Notes: generated by a model not told the origin, from the letters alone. DNA of 64,000 nt from Rutpela maculata (GCA_936432065.2 OW386290.2:55322843-55386842), one strand, 5' to 3'. Shown: positions 35,901-47,012, numbered from the stretch's first letter. Numbers and translations: made by a program.

Positions 35901-37010
35901 CAACTCTCATATTAACAACAGTTTCTGGACATTATTATTTCATAATAATACATTGTCAATGTTCCGACCAAACTTGTGTAAGGACTCGAGCGTGCGTCCA
36001 AGTACTTTGCTGCCCGTTGCTGTGGAAGACCGGTGGCAAAGTGACATTATTCACAGTTGCTTGGCAAACGTCAACTTTGCGTTTTTAAAATGCTAGTAAA
36101 AAATTCTACTTTATATGTTTACCGTAGATAAATATATTTAATTTAAAAACTGAAAAAACCCTTTTATGTCAAATACATTTATTCGACACATTTCTAAATT
36201 GTAATTATTGTATCTAAATTATTATTTATCTCCGTATTGTCGAGTTTGTGTACGTCTGTGCAAAAGTGATTGTAGAATATGTACCTAAATACACGCCGAA
36301 TTTACTTCTAATGCATAATTAAGTTACACAAATAAAAATCATGTCGTGTGTTGTATGATCGATTTGATTAATCAGTTCAATTCTATTTTATTCAATTATC
36401 TGAGCCCATATTTTCTCCTTCTCATTTCGCGTTAAGTTAAAAAAATATATTTATTATGATTGACTTCTCATCGGTGTATAGTGCGTTATTTGACAAAGTC
36501 AAATGAGACTACCTCTCAATGAATGGTCTGTGTCGTCGCGACGGTGATGAATGGTTGGCGGAGTATTCAATTATAGCCCTTATGGGAGCGGTAATCAACT
36601 TCATTGTGGACGCACAACAACGGATCAAATTAGCATGAACGATCAGCAAACACCCAGCTTTATCCTCAATACACTTACCACGTATAGGGTGAACAGATAA
36701 TCAGTTAAATGTACTTAATTAGGTGCTCTTGTATAAATATTTATCTAGTGGGCATTGGATTGAAGACGCATACATGAATAAATAGCCAATAGGAAATCAG
36801 TACGGCTAAAGACATAATAATATTAATAGTAATAATAATAAAAATGATAATAATAATCATATTAATACGGAGTGATTATCGTAATGATGATGATAATATT
36901 AATAATAATCAGTTGAGCTCACACCACTTAGTCTCTCGGACAGACAACCTGTAGATCTGGAAGACGTGGATTATGCCGGACAATGGCATGCAAGTTGGTA
37001 CGTAAACATA
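35901..37010. other. intergenic with AAT/GAT-rich microsatellite
   Basis: No gene recognised. A microsatellite of ATA/ATG triplets spans about 36805-36915. Confidence 0.5.
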
Positions 37011-37015
37011 CTTAC

Positions 37016-37048
37016 CTGTTAGATATAGCAATACCACTTCCCACTAAC
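37016..37048 (-). other. candidate 33-nt internal exon
   Basis: On the minus strand TTTTTTCTGCAG, a strong acceptor, precedes 33 nt, followed by CAG at the exon end and GTAAGTATG, a near-ideal donor. Length is a multiple of three and one frame is open (LVGSGIAISN). No neighbouring exon was found, so this may be chance or a host micro-exon. Confidence 0.2.
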
Positions 37049-37213
37049 CTGCAGAAAAAATACTCTAAAAAATTGAAACAAATACGTACTGTTAGCAAAT
37101 GAGGTCAGAGAGTTGGGGGGAATATGAAAGAGTTACAATTCTCCCAATTGTCATCGAATCCATAAGTGAGATATTATACGCCACTCTAGAAAGCTTATAA
37201 AAACTTCAACTGG

Positions 37214-38062
37214 ATGAACATGAGCTTGTTTATCGAAATAAAGAAGATAGTGTTTGTTGAAATCTACAGGATAGTCAGAAAAGTTCTGTTTTACACTTAT
37301 AACCTTATAACCACCATTCAAATTAACGTCTGTTACGCATTAGCCTACTCAGCGATCTGCTATAATATTATTGGCTGGGGACAAGCAACTTCTAATGTAA
37401 GGGTATTTATTCTACAAAAGAGAATAATACGCCTTATATTTGACTTAAAGCGTATGGACTCCTGTAGAGACATTTTTAAACAGAAAAAAATATTAACCGT
37501 AGCTTCAATATATTTATTAAAATTATTACATCTCATTCATAGCAACAAAGATAAATTGAAAAGATGCACTGACACAGTGGCGCAGCCAGAAAATTCATCT
37601 GGGGGGGGGGGCAATAGAACCGGCCTCCCCAGAGGATGAGGAAAATTTTTCAGAAAATGGTTGAAAACGGATGTGTATGTAGATTCCTCTAATATTGGCA
37701 TTAATTACAAGATATAGATAGATTAGATACTGCTTTGTACTGCTTCTTTATTTTTTGGCTCATGGAAGACGGCTTGGGGGGGCATGGCTTCCCGCCTGGC
37801 TGCGCCCATGCGACTGACATTCACAAATACAGCACAAGAAATAATAATAATTTTTAAATAAAAAAATGCAGCAGTGAAACCTACAAAAAATCACCATATT
37901 ATGCAGGTTGCTACTATTATAATGTGTTACCACACGAAACAAAAAATTTGAAATCACCAAAACAGTTTAGAAACAAAATTAAAAACATGTTAACAGATAA
38001 TGTTTTTTACAATATCAATGAATTTGAACAACATATTAAATTGCAGGAAAATGAGATTTTTT
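37214..38062 (+). pseudogene. LINE reverse transcriptase C-terminal domain, split by a MITE
   Basis: The frame contains YSAICYNIIGWGQATSNVRVF, shortened here to IIGWGQATSNVRVF, then LQKRIIRLIFDLKRMDSCR and ILTVASIYLLKLL, the post-palm region typical of arthropod L2/CR1-like polymerases. The MITE lies after KRCTD. Beyond it the frame resumes as IHKYSTRNNN, then YKKSPYYAGC, LPHETKNL and FRNKIKNMLTDN, ending at 38062. The catalytic palm is missing upstream, making this a 5'-truncated copy. Confidence 0.75.
37575..37811. mobile_element. 237-bp hAT-like MITE with 8-bp target duplication
   Basis: CAGTGGCGCAGCCAG and CTGGCTGCGCCCATG ends with G-rich subterminal runs fit hAT-type MITEs. The flanks CACTGACA (37567-37574) and GACTGACA (37812-37819) match at 7 of 8 bases. 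Removing the element restores the LINE frame (CTD-IHKYSTR). Confidence 0.85.
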
Positions 38063-38197
38063 GATTTCTTACATCTTTAACAATCTTTCAATGTTATTAT
38101 AATGCCTGATCATAGTTAATCGTAATGTCTGTATCATATTTCTCGTTTGTTACTTACCTTTTATGTTTATCTACTTTTTATAACGAAGTATACCTAT

Positions 38198-38519
38198 TAG
38201 ACTAGGCACGTTTTCAAAAAAGAACAATGCAAGAAGCATTTCATGTAACAATTGGGGATACAACGTTTTTAGGGTATTTCGACCCCGCTGAATACGAATC
38301 TGCCTGTTGCCAAAGCGAAATTTAGACCGGAAGTCCGGTATTCAAGATGGCGACCAAAACTCTGTTGCCCTATATCTCCCTTGTCCGTTGGCTTAAAATA
38401 ATGATCTAAACGTCTGCTTGGGGGTTTTCTCGGATGCCAAAGACATTGCAATGCTCAAAATGTACTTGCCTTAAGTTTGTAGTGCATGGGTTCCAAGATG
38501 GCCGCCGAAATTTTGTTGC
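38198..38519. repeat. left terminal inverted repeat of the 38198-40293 element
   Basis: Pairs with 39963-40293. Open frames of 60 codons in each arm are mirror readings, not genes. Confidence 0.9.
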
Positions 38520-38781
38520 TTGCTCGTAAGTAAGCAAGGAAGCAAGGAATGTAAGAAAACGACCATTTCAAAGTTCAAACATTGTTTATTGCAAGATTGC
38601 AAAGAAGATGAAACAATCATTCAAGTGTTTTTAACTTATGGCAAGGTTGCAAGTAGGATAAGAAATCAACCATTTAAAGAGTTCAAACATTGTCGAGAGC
38701 AGTGGCACAACTTGGTGCAAGTCAGTTTATTTTTCTTGCACGTGTACACTGTACTCAAGCACTAGGATGAACAATTACAGG

Positions 38782-39204
38782 CTAGGATATCCGTACAGGC
38801 TTTGGACACGGGCTCAAAGGCCATAATGTACTGATCTTGGTGAATCCTCCACCCATATGACTCAGGAAAATACACTTTTTAATGTTCGCACAGTCAGTCT
38901 GAGCCCTGGTGACGTATGAGATAACGACGGTTCTATAGCAGCACATCCCCTCCTCTTGAGAAGGCGCTGATTTGTTCCTCAACCTTTCCAATCTGCCAGA
39001 ATTGGCAAAGTTTGAGTAGCATCCGCGGTGATACTTAAATTTTTCTTCACTATTTGTCAACGTTGGTTCGATCCTAACAATTGTGGCAGCAAAATTAGCA
39101 TCATCAAGTTCTTTCCTCAAGCCAGCGTACTTCAGAAGAGTCTCTTTGCCGTCAGATGTGATAATTTGTCCTTCGAACATTTTCTCTTCGGGCAGATTAT
39201 GCAT
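38782..39204 (-). pseudogene. N-terminal Cys/His finger of the transposon nuclease family
   Basis: One frame near 39203 gives LCIICP, a CxxC pair. The main frame continues with ETLLKYAGLRKELDDANF and KYHRGCYSNFANSGRLERL, where HxxxCY supplies the second metal pair. Further on is CANIKKCIF. In proteins of the HAxxGCDTTS family that I recall, a CxxC ... YHRSCYxxYT finger forms the N-terminus ahead of the nuclease, and this fragment fits it. A frameshift separates the two halves. No nuclease motif follows, so the copy lost the rest of the gene. Confidence 0.6.
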
Positions 39205-39962
39205 AGGTTGTGGTTGAACGTTTCAGCTGTATCAACTAAGGGGCACACCGTTCACGGCATATCCTGCAAAAAACGGCAGTATATTACAAAAATGACTAAA
39301 AATACGAAAAGTGACCACAACTACAAAGCTGCCAATTTTGATGTCCCGGTTAATTAAACATGATTCTTCTCTGGAAATTTCTGGTTAAAGAGGTTCTTCT
39401 GCAACTCATTCTTCAATTTCTAGTTCATCTTCTGCGTGTCCACTATTACCGCAATTGCGTGTCCACTATTTCTCACATAATTTTAAAATCCGGTGGAAAG
39501 AGTAGACGCGCCCCTGTATGAAATCGGCTGAAGAAAGCGGCGAATTTCCTGTTCCAAATACCTTGGTTTAATACCTAATTGACTTCCAGCATATACATTT
39601 TTTTGTAATCGTAATTATGGACTCCGAAGACACGAACTTAACACTTCAATTTATATATAAAGCATTTTTCAAATTATGCTATTTATAAAAATTAATTCAC
39701 TTACCGGCTTAACGCTGCTTGTATATCATAAATGGAAGGTGAAAGTATGACTTACACTTCTCCTCCCCCCCCTCCACTATTACACGCGCCTCCCCTACTT
39801 TCAGTAACACAATTTTGTTACCAAATTGTATTTCGAAAGGTGTAAAATATTACTTAAAAACACGTAACATACACACAGTAATACACATTCAACCACTAAA
39901 AACTATATATCTGACAGATTTTACACTCCAAATACAACAAGACGCACGGAGCGCATGTAAAC

Positions 39963-40293
39963 ACAACAAAGTTTCGGCGGCCATCTTAGAACCCATGCAC
40001 TCCAAATTTAAGCTAAGTAAATTTTGAGCATTGCAATGTGTTTGGCATCCGAGAAAACCCCTAAGCAGACGTTTAGATCATTATTTTAAACCAACAGACA
40101 AGGGAGATATAGGGCAACAAAGTTTTGGTCGCCATCTTGGATACCGGACTTCCGGTCCAAATTTTGCTTTGGCAACAGGCAGATTCGTATTCAGCGGGGT
40201 CGAAATACCCTAAAAACGTTGTTTCCCCAATTGTTACATGAAATGTTTCTTGCACTTTATAGAGATGGATTTCCTACTTATGGGCCTAGTCTA
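39963..40293. repeat. right terminal inverted repeat of the 38198-40293 element
   Basis: Reverse complement of 38198-38519 with some substitutions and one gap near the outer end. Confidence 0.9.
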
Positions 40294-40531
40294 TATTGGT
40301 ATATAGAACCGTTATATATAATTAATTTATATATTATTTTTTTATATTTATATATTTTTCTTGTATGTTTCTTATGAATTTTTGTACAAACTAACATACC
40401 TTATACATTGTACAACAATTGTAATTGTACCATTGTGGCATTTAAAGGTGAATAATTTGAATTGAATTGAATTGAAAAATACCATATCCTTGTGTACTAG
40501 AATGGAGGCATGGAACTCGTAAATAATAAAT

Positions 40532-40895
40532 TTAATAACAGCAGCACGGGACCAAGCAATAAACACCAGATACCACCAAAGGATCTTGAAAAAGTCTGAT
40601 GACGGAAACATATGCGGCCTGGCAGAGAAACATGTCAGTCACGTGGTGGAGGGATGTACTACGCTGGCACCATGAGAATACACTCACTGACACCACAACA
40701 GAGTGGCAAGATATCTCCACTGGATCATGTGCAAGCACTTCGATATATCAGATCCGCAAAAATACTATGAAAAAGTTGTCAACAGCAATGACTCCACACT
40801 TATGTGGAACGTTCTGATTGTAACTGACAGGGAATTTCGGGAAAACCGACCAGACATCGTTGTACATAGATTTGAAAAAGGAGCTGGCTGATTGG
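40532..40895 (+). pseudogene. R2/R4-like LINE C-terminus with restriction-like endonuclease remnant
   Basis: Across frames the plus strand reads AARDQAINTRYHQ, CGLAEKHVSHVVEGCTTLAP (the Cys/His knuckle), NRVARYLHWIM and then IVTDREFRENRPDIVV with a following basic stretch. RPDIVV matches the RPD motif of the restriction-like endonuclease that R2/R4 LINEs use to cut their target. The downstream Asp/Lys part is lost where another LINE fragment begins near 40875. At least one stop and one frameshift are present. Confidence 0.65.
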
Positions 40896-41105
40896 CCTTG
40901 ACCACCTGTGGATCTATTGTGACACTTATTGTATAATTTTACTTAGAGCTCCCTATCCAGCTTTGTCTTTTGTATCAGTCTCCATAGCCTTGATAAGGGC
41001 TCATTGGTATAGCTATCTGCCCTTGGTTTCTCTTCGCCAAGTAGTTGGAACCTCAGTCTGGCTAGGCCTTCGCAATGGCACAGCACATGTACTGAGGTGA
41101 TTTCT
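40875..41105 (-). mobile_element. 3' end fragment of the R1/LOA-like LINE seen at 15523-16498
   Basis: GCTGGCTGATTGG, ACCTGTGGATCTATTGTG and CCAAGTAGTTGGAACCTCAG align in order with the 3' end at 15523-16130. The minus strand reads HVLCHCEGLARLRFQLLG, a Cys knuckle that follows RNase H in such LINEs. It is 5'-truncated and lies between R2/R4-like LINE pieces. Confidence 0.65.
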
Positions 41106-41399
41106 TAAATTTGTATTTCGTTCGCTTATGAAAACAGTCCACTACAGTAGCTGCAGTTCCCGCCGAATCCATAAACTATTAACGTACGAGGCTACCAACA
41201 TCCAGCCACAAGATAGGAATTGTGGTACCAAGTAATTTTGAATTTAATACTCATTACCGAACAATCGCTGTATTGGAAACAGCATATATTAAGGAAAATC
41301 TTGGAGTAGGAGTCTCTGTGACTCCTTGTTGGGGTCTGAACTGTGAGCTGTTGGAGCAGACATCTCCAATGTCGCCTAAAGGGCCCAAAAACCTGGAAC

Positions 41400-41517
41400 G
41401 AGCTCCAATAGAGCCGAATTATGCCCAGATGCCATCTACGACAAGAGTAATCCTTCTGCTGCTTGGGTGGTCTATGCTAAAGCATTTGGTACTACCACTC
41501 CATGCTCTGATTATATT
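41400..41517 (+). pseudogene. R2/R4-like LINE reverse transcriptase, motif A piece left of BEL
   Basis: The frame reading AWVVYAKAFG before the left LTR resembles the WVDYxKAFD motif A, with the catalytic Asp replaced by Val. The domain continues on the other side of the BEL/Pao element at 47500, so this LINE was the insertion target. Confidence 0.5.
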
Positions 41518-41979
41518 TGAATTATCTTCTCAATTTCTAAAGTATAACAATTTTAACAATACGAAGGACCACCTATTTTGAGCTAAACAGGAAAGCATGT
41601 GTGACCTACCTTGTAATCCCTTACTTTTACATGAAAGTGTGGCGGACTCCGAGGCTTCTCTGTCGCCGGCACATTGTCCACAGATCGAGGAGCTCTAGAG
41701 CTGTGTTCTCGCTAGTTGGTTGGATATGTCTCCCACACCATAGGATTTAGTTATAGGGAACTAAATCTGGATTGATTGGCATAAACTTGCCGAATTAGCA
41801 GTACATTGACTACATGACTTCACACAAAGAGTTCTCAATGCAAACTGAGTAGAGATTGACAAAATCTCTCGGAAGGTCGCTGGTTTTGGCGGCAAGGCAT
41901 TCCATTGGTCGATACAAACACTGTCGCTCAAATAAAGTGGCGCATTATTTTTAAATTTCTATTTCGCGAACACGAAACA
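41518..41979 (-). repeat. 3' LTR of the BEL/Pao element
   Basis: 462 bp, differing from 47033-47494 at about two bases (TGAGCTAAACAGGAAAG against TGATCTAAACAGAAAAG). It includes an AATAAA word in the plus orientation; signals for the element would read on the minus strand. Confidence 0.93.
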
Positions 41980-41990
41980 TACCGCCCACC
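41980..41990 (-). promoter_or_regulatory. polypurine tract of the BEL/Pao element
   Basis: The minus strand GGTGGGCGGTA directly precedes the 3' LTR, the position of the plus-strand primer. Confidence 0.6.
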
Positions 41991-42083
41991 AAAAACAACG
42001 TTAGCATGGCTAGGGTTTTTTTTTTTTAAACTAACAACTAAAACTAAGTCTAAAAGTCTAATTAACTAAACAAGATAAAAAAG

Positions 42084-43751
42084 CTATTGCGAAGGCAACG
42101 GGCATAATTTTATGCAAGGGCGTTGTAAGATTCCCTGTGTAGTCTTGACCGTGGCTACTCTACATGTCCCATCATTTCCGGGGTGGAGTTGCACGATTCT
42201 ACCTAATTTCCATGCAAGCGGAGTCGTAGATTCACTTCGGATTAGGACAAGAGTCCCAATATCTAAATTTTCAAATCGGCGAGATTTGTACCATTTACTT
42301 CTCTGGTATAACTGATGCAAGTATTCATTGCTCCACGTTTTCCAAAAGCTTTGTTGCAGCTGTTGAACAAGCTGCCAACGTGACAGACGCGCTAAATTTA
42401 TATGTGATAAATCAGGGTCGGGGGGTGCCGTGAGAGGCTCAAGGGTGAGAAAATGACCAGGGGTCAAAGAACCAAGATCGTTCGGGTCAGAACTCAGGGC
42501 ACATAAAGGTCGCGAGTTGAGCAAGGCTTCGACCTGAGTGACCAAAGTATATAGTTCTTCAAAGGTTAGATTGGCATGAGTCATTCTACCTCCAACACGC
42601 AAAATCCCTTTCTCATCCAAAAAGGGGGACAATTTCAAAAAGGTTTTGGGAAGCTCCTTCTTTTTACGAAGAGCCGAAATCTCCTTCGCAAAGGACTGCT
42701 TCTGTACAAGTTTCACAATGTACAAGAGAGCTTGATGAAGCTCGAACGAGGACAAGACACCAGAAAGGTTTTCTGGATTTTGGCAATTGTAAAATCTAAG
42801 GCAATAAGCAACAATACCTTGTATTTTACGAAGAGATAAGAAACGAACAAACAAAGAATCAATAACACAAGGTTCAATTTGAGCAACCAAAACAGTTTTC
42901 TTCTGTTCAACATCCACACGGGGATCAACAATTTCTACACTTTCAACAGGCCATTCCGCAGGAGGAAGTTTTAGCCAGGAGGGACCCGCCCACCATGAGG
43001 GGAAAGACACAAATTCCTCTGGGAGAAGACCGCGAGAGGCACAATCCGCAGGATTTTCACAAGAACGAATGTGGTGCCAACAAGTAGGAGCTAGCCTGTC
43101 TTGGATGACACTCACTCTATTTGACACGAAAGTTTTCCACCGATGTGGAGAAGATCTAATCCAGTTCAAAACTATGGTGGAATCCGACCAAGCAAAAACA
43201 TTTGCAATTTCAAGAACAGGTTTCAAAGTTACTCTAATCCAAGCGACTAGAGAGGACAATAAAACTGCGGCACACAATTCAAGACGAGGAATCGACAAAG
43301 TATGCAAAGGAGCAACTTTGGACTTTGCACAAAGAAAAGAAACGCTAACATTACCACTAGGGTAAACACAACGCAAATAGGCTACACAACCATAACCAAG
43401 CTCAGAAGCATCACAAAAGGCATGGAGTTGACAAACTACGGAGGTAAGATCCGCAACAACTAAACGAGGAATTCGCAGCGAAGCAATACAAGGCAACTGA
43501 TCCTTATACTGCTGCCATCTGGAAACGACATCACATGGAGGGGAATCATCCCAACCAATGCCTAGAGTCCATAGAACCTGAATGAGGCGTTTTGCAAAGA
43601 ATGTGACAGGGCACAAAAACCAAGAGGATCGTATATCCGGGCAATTTCGGATAAAATCGAACGTTTCGAACAAATAGAATCGCGGGGATTCACAGCAAAA
43701 ACAAAAGAATCCAATGAAGGCTGCCATTGAAGACCAAGTACCTTCATACAA
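42084..43751 (-). pseudogene. BEL/Pao Pol, 3' part: RT end, RNase H and truncated integrase
   Basis: The frame is in register from FAKRLIQVLW (Pao RT C-terminal region) onward; its first 45 or so residues read out of frame over the preceding ORF. It shows HAFCDASELGYGCVAY and PRLELCAAVL (RNase H), WSDSTIVLNWI, and CENPADCASRG with WWAGPSWL, all usual in BEL/Pao. After GGRMTHA it jumps at about 42572 to NLTFEELYTLVTQVEALLNSRPL, the end of the integrase, so the zinc-binding and catalytic core (some 250-300 residues) is deleted in frame. The C-terminal IGTLVLIRSESTTPLAWKLG and GRI module is intact. Without the core this copy could not integrate by itself. Confidence 0.88.
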
Positions 43752-45622
43752 CTATCCTTTTCAAGATCAAAAGACAAATTTTGATTTACACAATGACTCT
43801 CAGGGAGATTTTCCAAAACAGATGGATGGTTGCTAGACCATTTTCGAAGTTCAAAACAACCAGAACTAAACAATTCTTTGACCTGTCTCTGGAGTTCCAG
43901 GGTGCCTTCCAATGAATTAGCACCACAGACTAAGTCATCGACGTACAAGTTGTTCTCAATGGCTTGGGAGGCCAAAGGAAACTGGGAGCGTCCTTCCTCG
44001 GCTAACTGCAGCAAGGTGCGGATAGCAAGAAAAGGAGCTGAGGAGACACCATAAGTTACAGTGTTGAGACAATAAGTTTGGACAGGGTCCGAAGATGAGA
44101 ACCTCCAACGAATCTGCTGAAAGCGTTGGTGTCCTGACGCAATTAAAATTTGACGATACATTTGCCTCACAACACAAGTGAAGACAAATGAATGTGCACG
44201 AAAACGAAGGAGAATGCTAGCGATGTCACGCTGAAGCTTGGGGCCGATTAGTAGGAAATCGTTGAGAGAAACCCCATTTGCATCTTTGGCAGACGCATCA
44301 AAGACTACACGAATTTTGGGTTTACTATTTTCAACCTTGAACACACAATGGTGAGGAATAACGTAGGAGTTCGAATCCTCATAAGGCACTTGACATAAGG
44401 TCATATGACCTGAAGCTAAATAACCTTTCATGAAGTTCACATACTCCACACGAAGCAATGGGTTAGAGTCGAACTTACGCTCAAGAGAGAATAAACGACA
44501 GTCAGCTAGAACACGTGAGTTTCTGAAAGTGGGTTCTGCAGCTTTAAAAGGCAAAGAAACCCCAAAACGACCATTAGACAATCTAAAATGGGTTTGGACA
44601 AAACTATTTTCTGCTTGTTGTTCCTCTAAGGAAATGGAAGCCTTTTCCGGAACTTCTTCAATTTTCCAAAAACTCTTTAAAGTGTCGTCTAAACAAGGCG
44701 TAACGACAGAAGCGAAGAAGGCCTGCACGGGCGGAGGCAGTTTCGAATAAGAAGCAGGACCAACCAAAATCACACCAAATATGGTATGGATACCTACTAA
44801 CGAACTAAAATCACTTTTCTCAATGTCGGGAAGTACAATTGAGGAATAAATGTCAGCACCTAACAATAAATCAACGGGACCAGGTTGGTGCCACGAAGGA
44901 TCTGCTAACTTGAAAGGTTTAAAACTAGCTAAATTCGAAGGGGAGAGAGTAGCCGAAGGCATCTCAGAACAAATAGTAGGGAGAACAATCACATCCAAGG
45001 GGAGGGATGGCTGCAAGGAGCCAGTAGGTCTAATCAAACAATGAGAAACACCAAGGGAAGATTTTGTAGACATCTGCCCTAACCCTGCAATAGGGATGGA
45101 AGAACGAGCACGAGGTAGCTGTAGCTTACGAGCACAAGATTCAGTCATAAAGCTAGCCATTGATCCGGGATCAACAAGACCTCTCACAACATGAGGCTGT
45201 CCCTTCACATCTAAAATTTCTACCAACACAGTAGACAATAACACAGTTTGACCCTTTTGAAAAGGCAACACACTAGTACCAACATGTACACTAGGACTGT
45301 CAGTTGTTGTCGAGGAAGCACCTGACGTTTCTATACGATTACCACCAGTAATCTCACTAAAATGTAAAGACGTGTGATGTCTTTTCTGACATTTTGAACA
45401 AGAAGATTTCGAAGGACAAGTTCCCACACCATGGGAATCCTTTAAACAATTGAAACACAAACGAATACGTTTTACAACCGCATGACGCTCTCTAGCGGTC
45501 AAGGGCAAAAACTGAGGACAACGATAGATCAAATGATCCTGTTTGCACAAAGAACAATTTTCCGGAGAATTCCCCGCAGAACTCTGGGAACTACTACTAG
45601 ACAAAGAAGAATCAGTTTGCAC
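43562..45622 (-). pseudogene. BEL/Pao Pol, 5' part: zinc knuckles, protease and reverse transcriptase
   Basis: Reading from 45622: CSLCKQDHLIYRC and CFNCLKDSHGVGTC knuckles, then VRGLVDPGSMASFM with the aspartic protease DxGS site (DPGS) typical of Pao peptidases. RT motifs follow: IRVVFDASAK, YRQILIASGHQ, TYGVSSAPFLA and the catalytic YVDDLVCGA. It ends out of frame after IYDPLGF because of a one-base loss in an A-run (43615-43619, T-run in sense). It is in the same frame as Gag, separated only by a UAG at 45668-45670 and 45 bp. The Met at 45622 is the first after that stop and is probably not a natural start. Confidence 0.9.
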
Positions 45623-45667
45623 AAGTAAAGACTTGGCACGAAAATCAACATCCGCTCTGGGGTGTTG

Positions 45668-46630
45668 CTAAACACGATGTTTGCTACTTGTCGTAGCTGT
45701 ACTAGACACTTTTGATTTAGATGTGCCCGATACTTTTGAGGAAGCTAATGTTTGTAAAGCGACACACTGTTTTAAAACAAAATCTGTTAAATTTTCAAAT
45801 GTGAGAATTTCCGCAGCATCACCCTGTAATTCAAAACGTCTGCGTGTAGCAGGGGGTAACTTATCTGCCAACAAATCTATTAAAATAAAATCCCAGGCTG
45901 CAACGTCAAAACCTAACCTTTTCAAGATGGCTATGTTTTCTGAAAATGTATCCACAAGACCACGAATGTCCTTTAAATTTTCAGACGTTAAGGGAGGATA
46001 ATTTTTCAAAATATGCCAATGGCTGTTGGCTAACAAGCGTTTGTTCGAATAGCGTGTCAACAAAGCTTTATATGCTATTTCATAATGATCAGGGTCTAAC
46101 GGAATTGACTGTACTAATGTGAGAGGTTCACCCTCTAAAGAAAGCAATAAATACTGAAATTTGTCGATGTCCGATAACTTTTTTTTGTTATGAACTAAAC
46201 TATCATAAAGGCTTTTAAATGATTGCCATTCATGAGTTTCACCACTAAACTTTCTCAACTGTAATTTTGGTAAATTAACACTAGGGCTAGAATCGGTTTC
46301 TACACTAACCGTAGGCAATAAAGTAGGAACATCTAGTACCGGAGGAAATAAAGATTCATAAACAACGCGAGACTCAAAATAGTTTTCCTCTAAGTCTTTT
46401 CGAATTGTGTCTTGAGTTTCAAACTGAGAGTCTTTGGACGCCAATAACACTTTTAAATGTAAATCTTTAAACTTCTCATACAAAGATTCTAAACAACTAT
46501 ATTTAATTCTAAACAAAACTCGCATATTTTCGTCCAATTTGGCTTGTTTTGCTAACTCACAAATTTCCGTAATTTGCGAAATTACGACTTTTCTAGATAC
46601 AATCGCTTCTTTTAAAGCAGCCATGGTCAA
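45668..46630 (-). CDS. BEL/Pao Gag (DUF1759 type)
   Basis: This is a 320-residue open frame starting MTMAALKEAIVSRK and running through an alpha-helical matrix/capsid-like region to LPKLQLRKFSGETHEWQSF, the signature of Pao Gag (DUF1759), then SDIDKFQYLLLSLEGEPL, YKALLTRYSNKRLL and a Ser/Thr-rich tail. It would assemble the virus-like particle that carries the element RNA. It ends at a UAG followed directly by in-frame Pol, so a Gag-Pol fusion would need suppression or the stop is a lesion. The Met at 46630 lies about 400 bp inside the 5' LTR, a normal leader length. Confidence 0.88.
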   Translation of the reverse strand: MTMAALKEAIVSRKVVISQITEICELAKQAKLDENMRVLFRIKYSCLESLYEKFKDLHLKVLLASKDSQFETQDTIRKDLEENYFESRVVYESLFPPVLDVPTLLPTVSVETDSSPSVNLPKLQLRKFSGETHEWQSFKSLYDSLVHNKKKLSDIDKFQYLLLSLEGEPLTLVQSIPLDPDHYEIAYKALLTRYSNKRLLANSHWHILKNYPPLTSENLKDIRGLVDTFSENIAILKRLGFDVAAWDFILIDLLADKLPPATRRRFELQGDAAEILTFENLTDFVLKQCVALQTLASSKVSGTSKSKVSSTATTSSKHRV

Positions 46631-47012
46631 GCTTAATTAAAAAAACACAGTAAAATAAATCAACACAACAAACAATAAATAAACGTTTTTAAAGGTTACA
46701 AATACAAAAAATGACAGTTGTTAGAATTAACAGACTGACAGAACACTAAATCCCTAGATAAAAACGTTAAATTTAAAATTTCTGGAAAAGGACAAAACTA
46801 CAATTTACCCGATGACGTAATCCTGTTGGAATGCAACGGTTTAACGATGACGCAATGCAACGGTTTTAACAAGAAAATGCTTATTTACACGCACTTAAAA
46901 ATCACAATAGCACGAATTCAACACTAAAGTTTGTTTACAAATTTTAAAGCCAAGCCAACGCTGTCTTTAACGAACTGTAATAACACGTAAAAAACATCCA
47001 AAGGACTGTTCT

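Larger units (their letters stand above)
38198..40293 (-). mobile_element. 2.1-kb element with TAG ends and TAT duplication carrying only the N-terminal finger of the nuclease family
   Basis: Ends TAGACTAGGC and GCCTAGTCTA with inverted arms 38198-38519 and 39963-40293. TAT flanks both (38195-38197, 40294-40296). It sits in a LINE 3' untranslated region. The arms contain CGACCCCGCTGAATACGAAT and the CAAGATGGC words. The 1.4-kb centre has the finger-coding fragment on the minus strand and an unrecognised 81-codon frame (38520-38765, +) containing two related TTCAAACATTG segments. It is an internally deleted derivative. Confidence 0.82.
37214..40480 (+). mobile_element. L2/CR1-like LINE 3' portion, interrupted twice
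   Basis: The C-terminal part of a reverse transcriptase ORF is followed by a 3' untranslated region ending in repeated GAATTGAATTG (about 40455-40475), a tail type of L2/CR1-like LINEs. A hAT-like MITE (37575-37811) splits the coding part and a nuclease-family element (38198-40293) splits the untranslated part. Both carry target duplications, so both are younger than the LINE. Confidence 0.72.

Noticed and set aside
38269..40213. Two nearly identical 60-codon frames at 38269-38451 (-) and 40031-40213 (+)
   Set aside because: They are mirror readings of the terminal inverted repeats of one element.
42112..46640. Several plus-strand frames opposite the BEL/Pao coding region
   Set aside because: They are antisense shadows of Gag and Pol.
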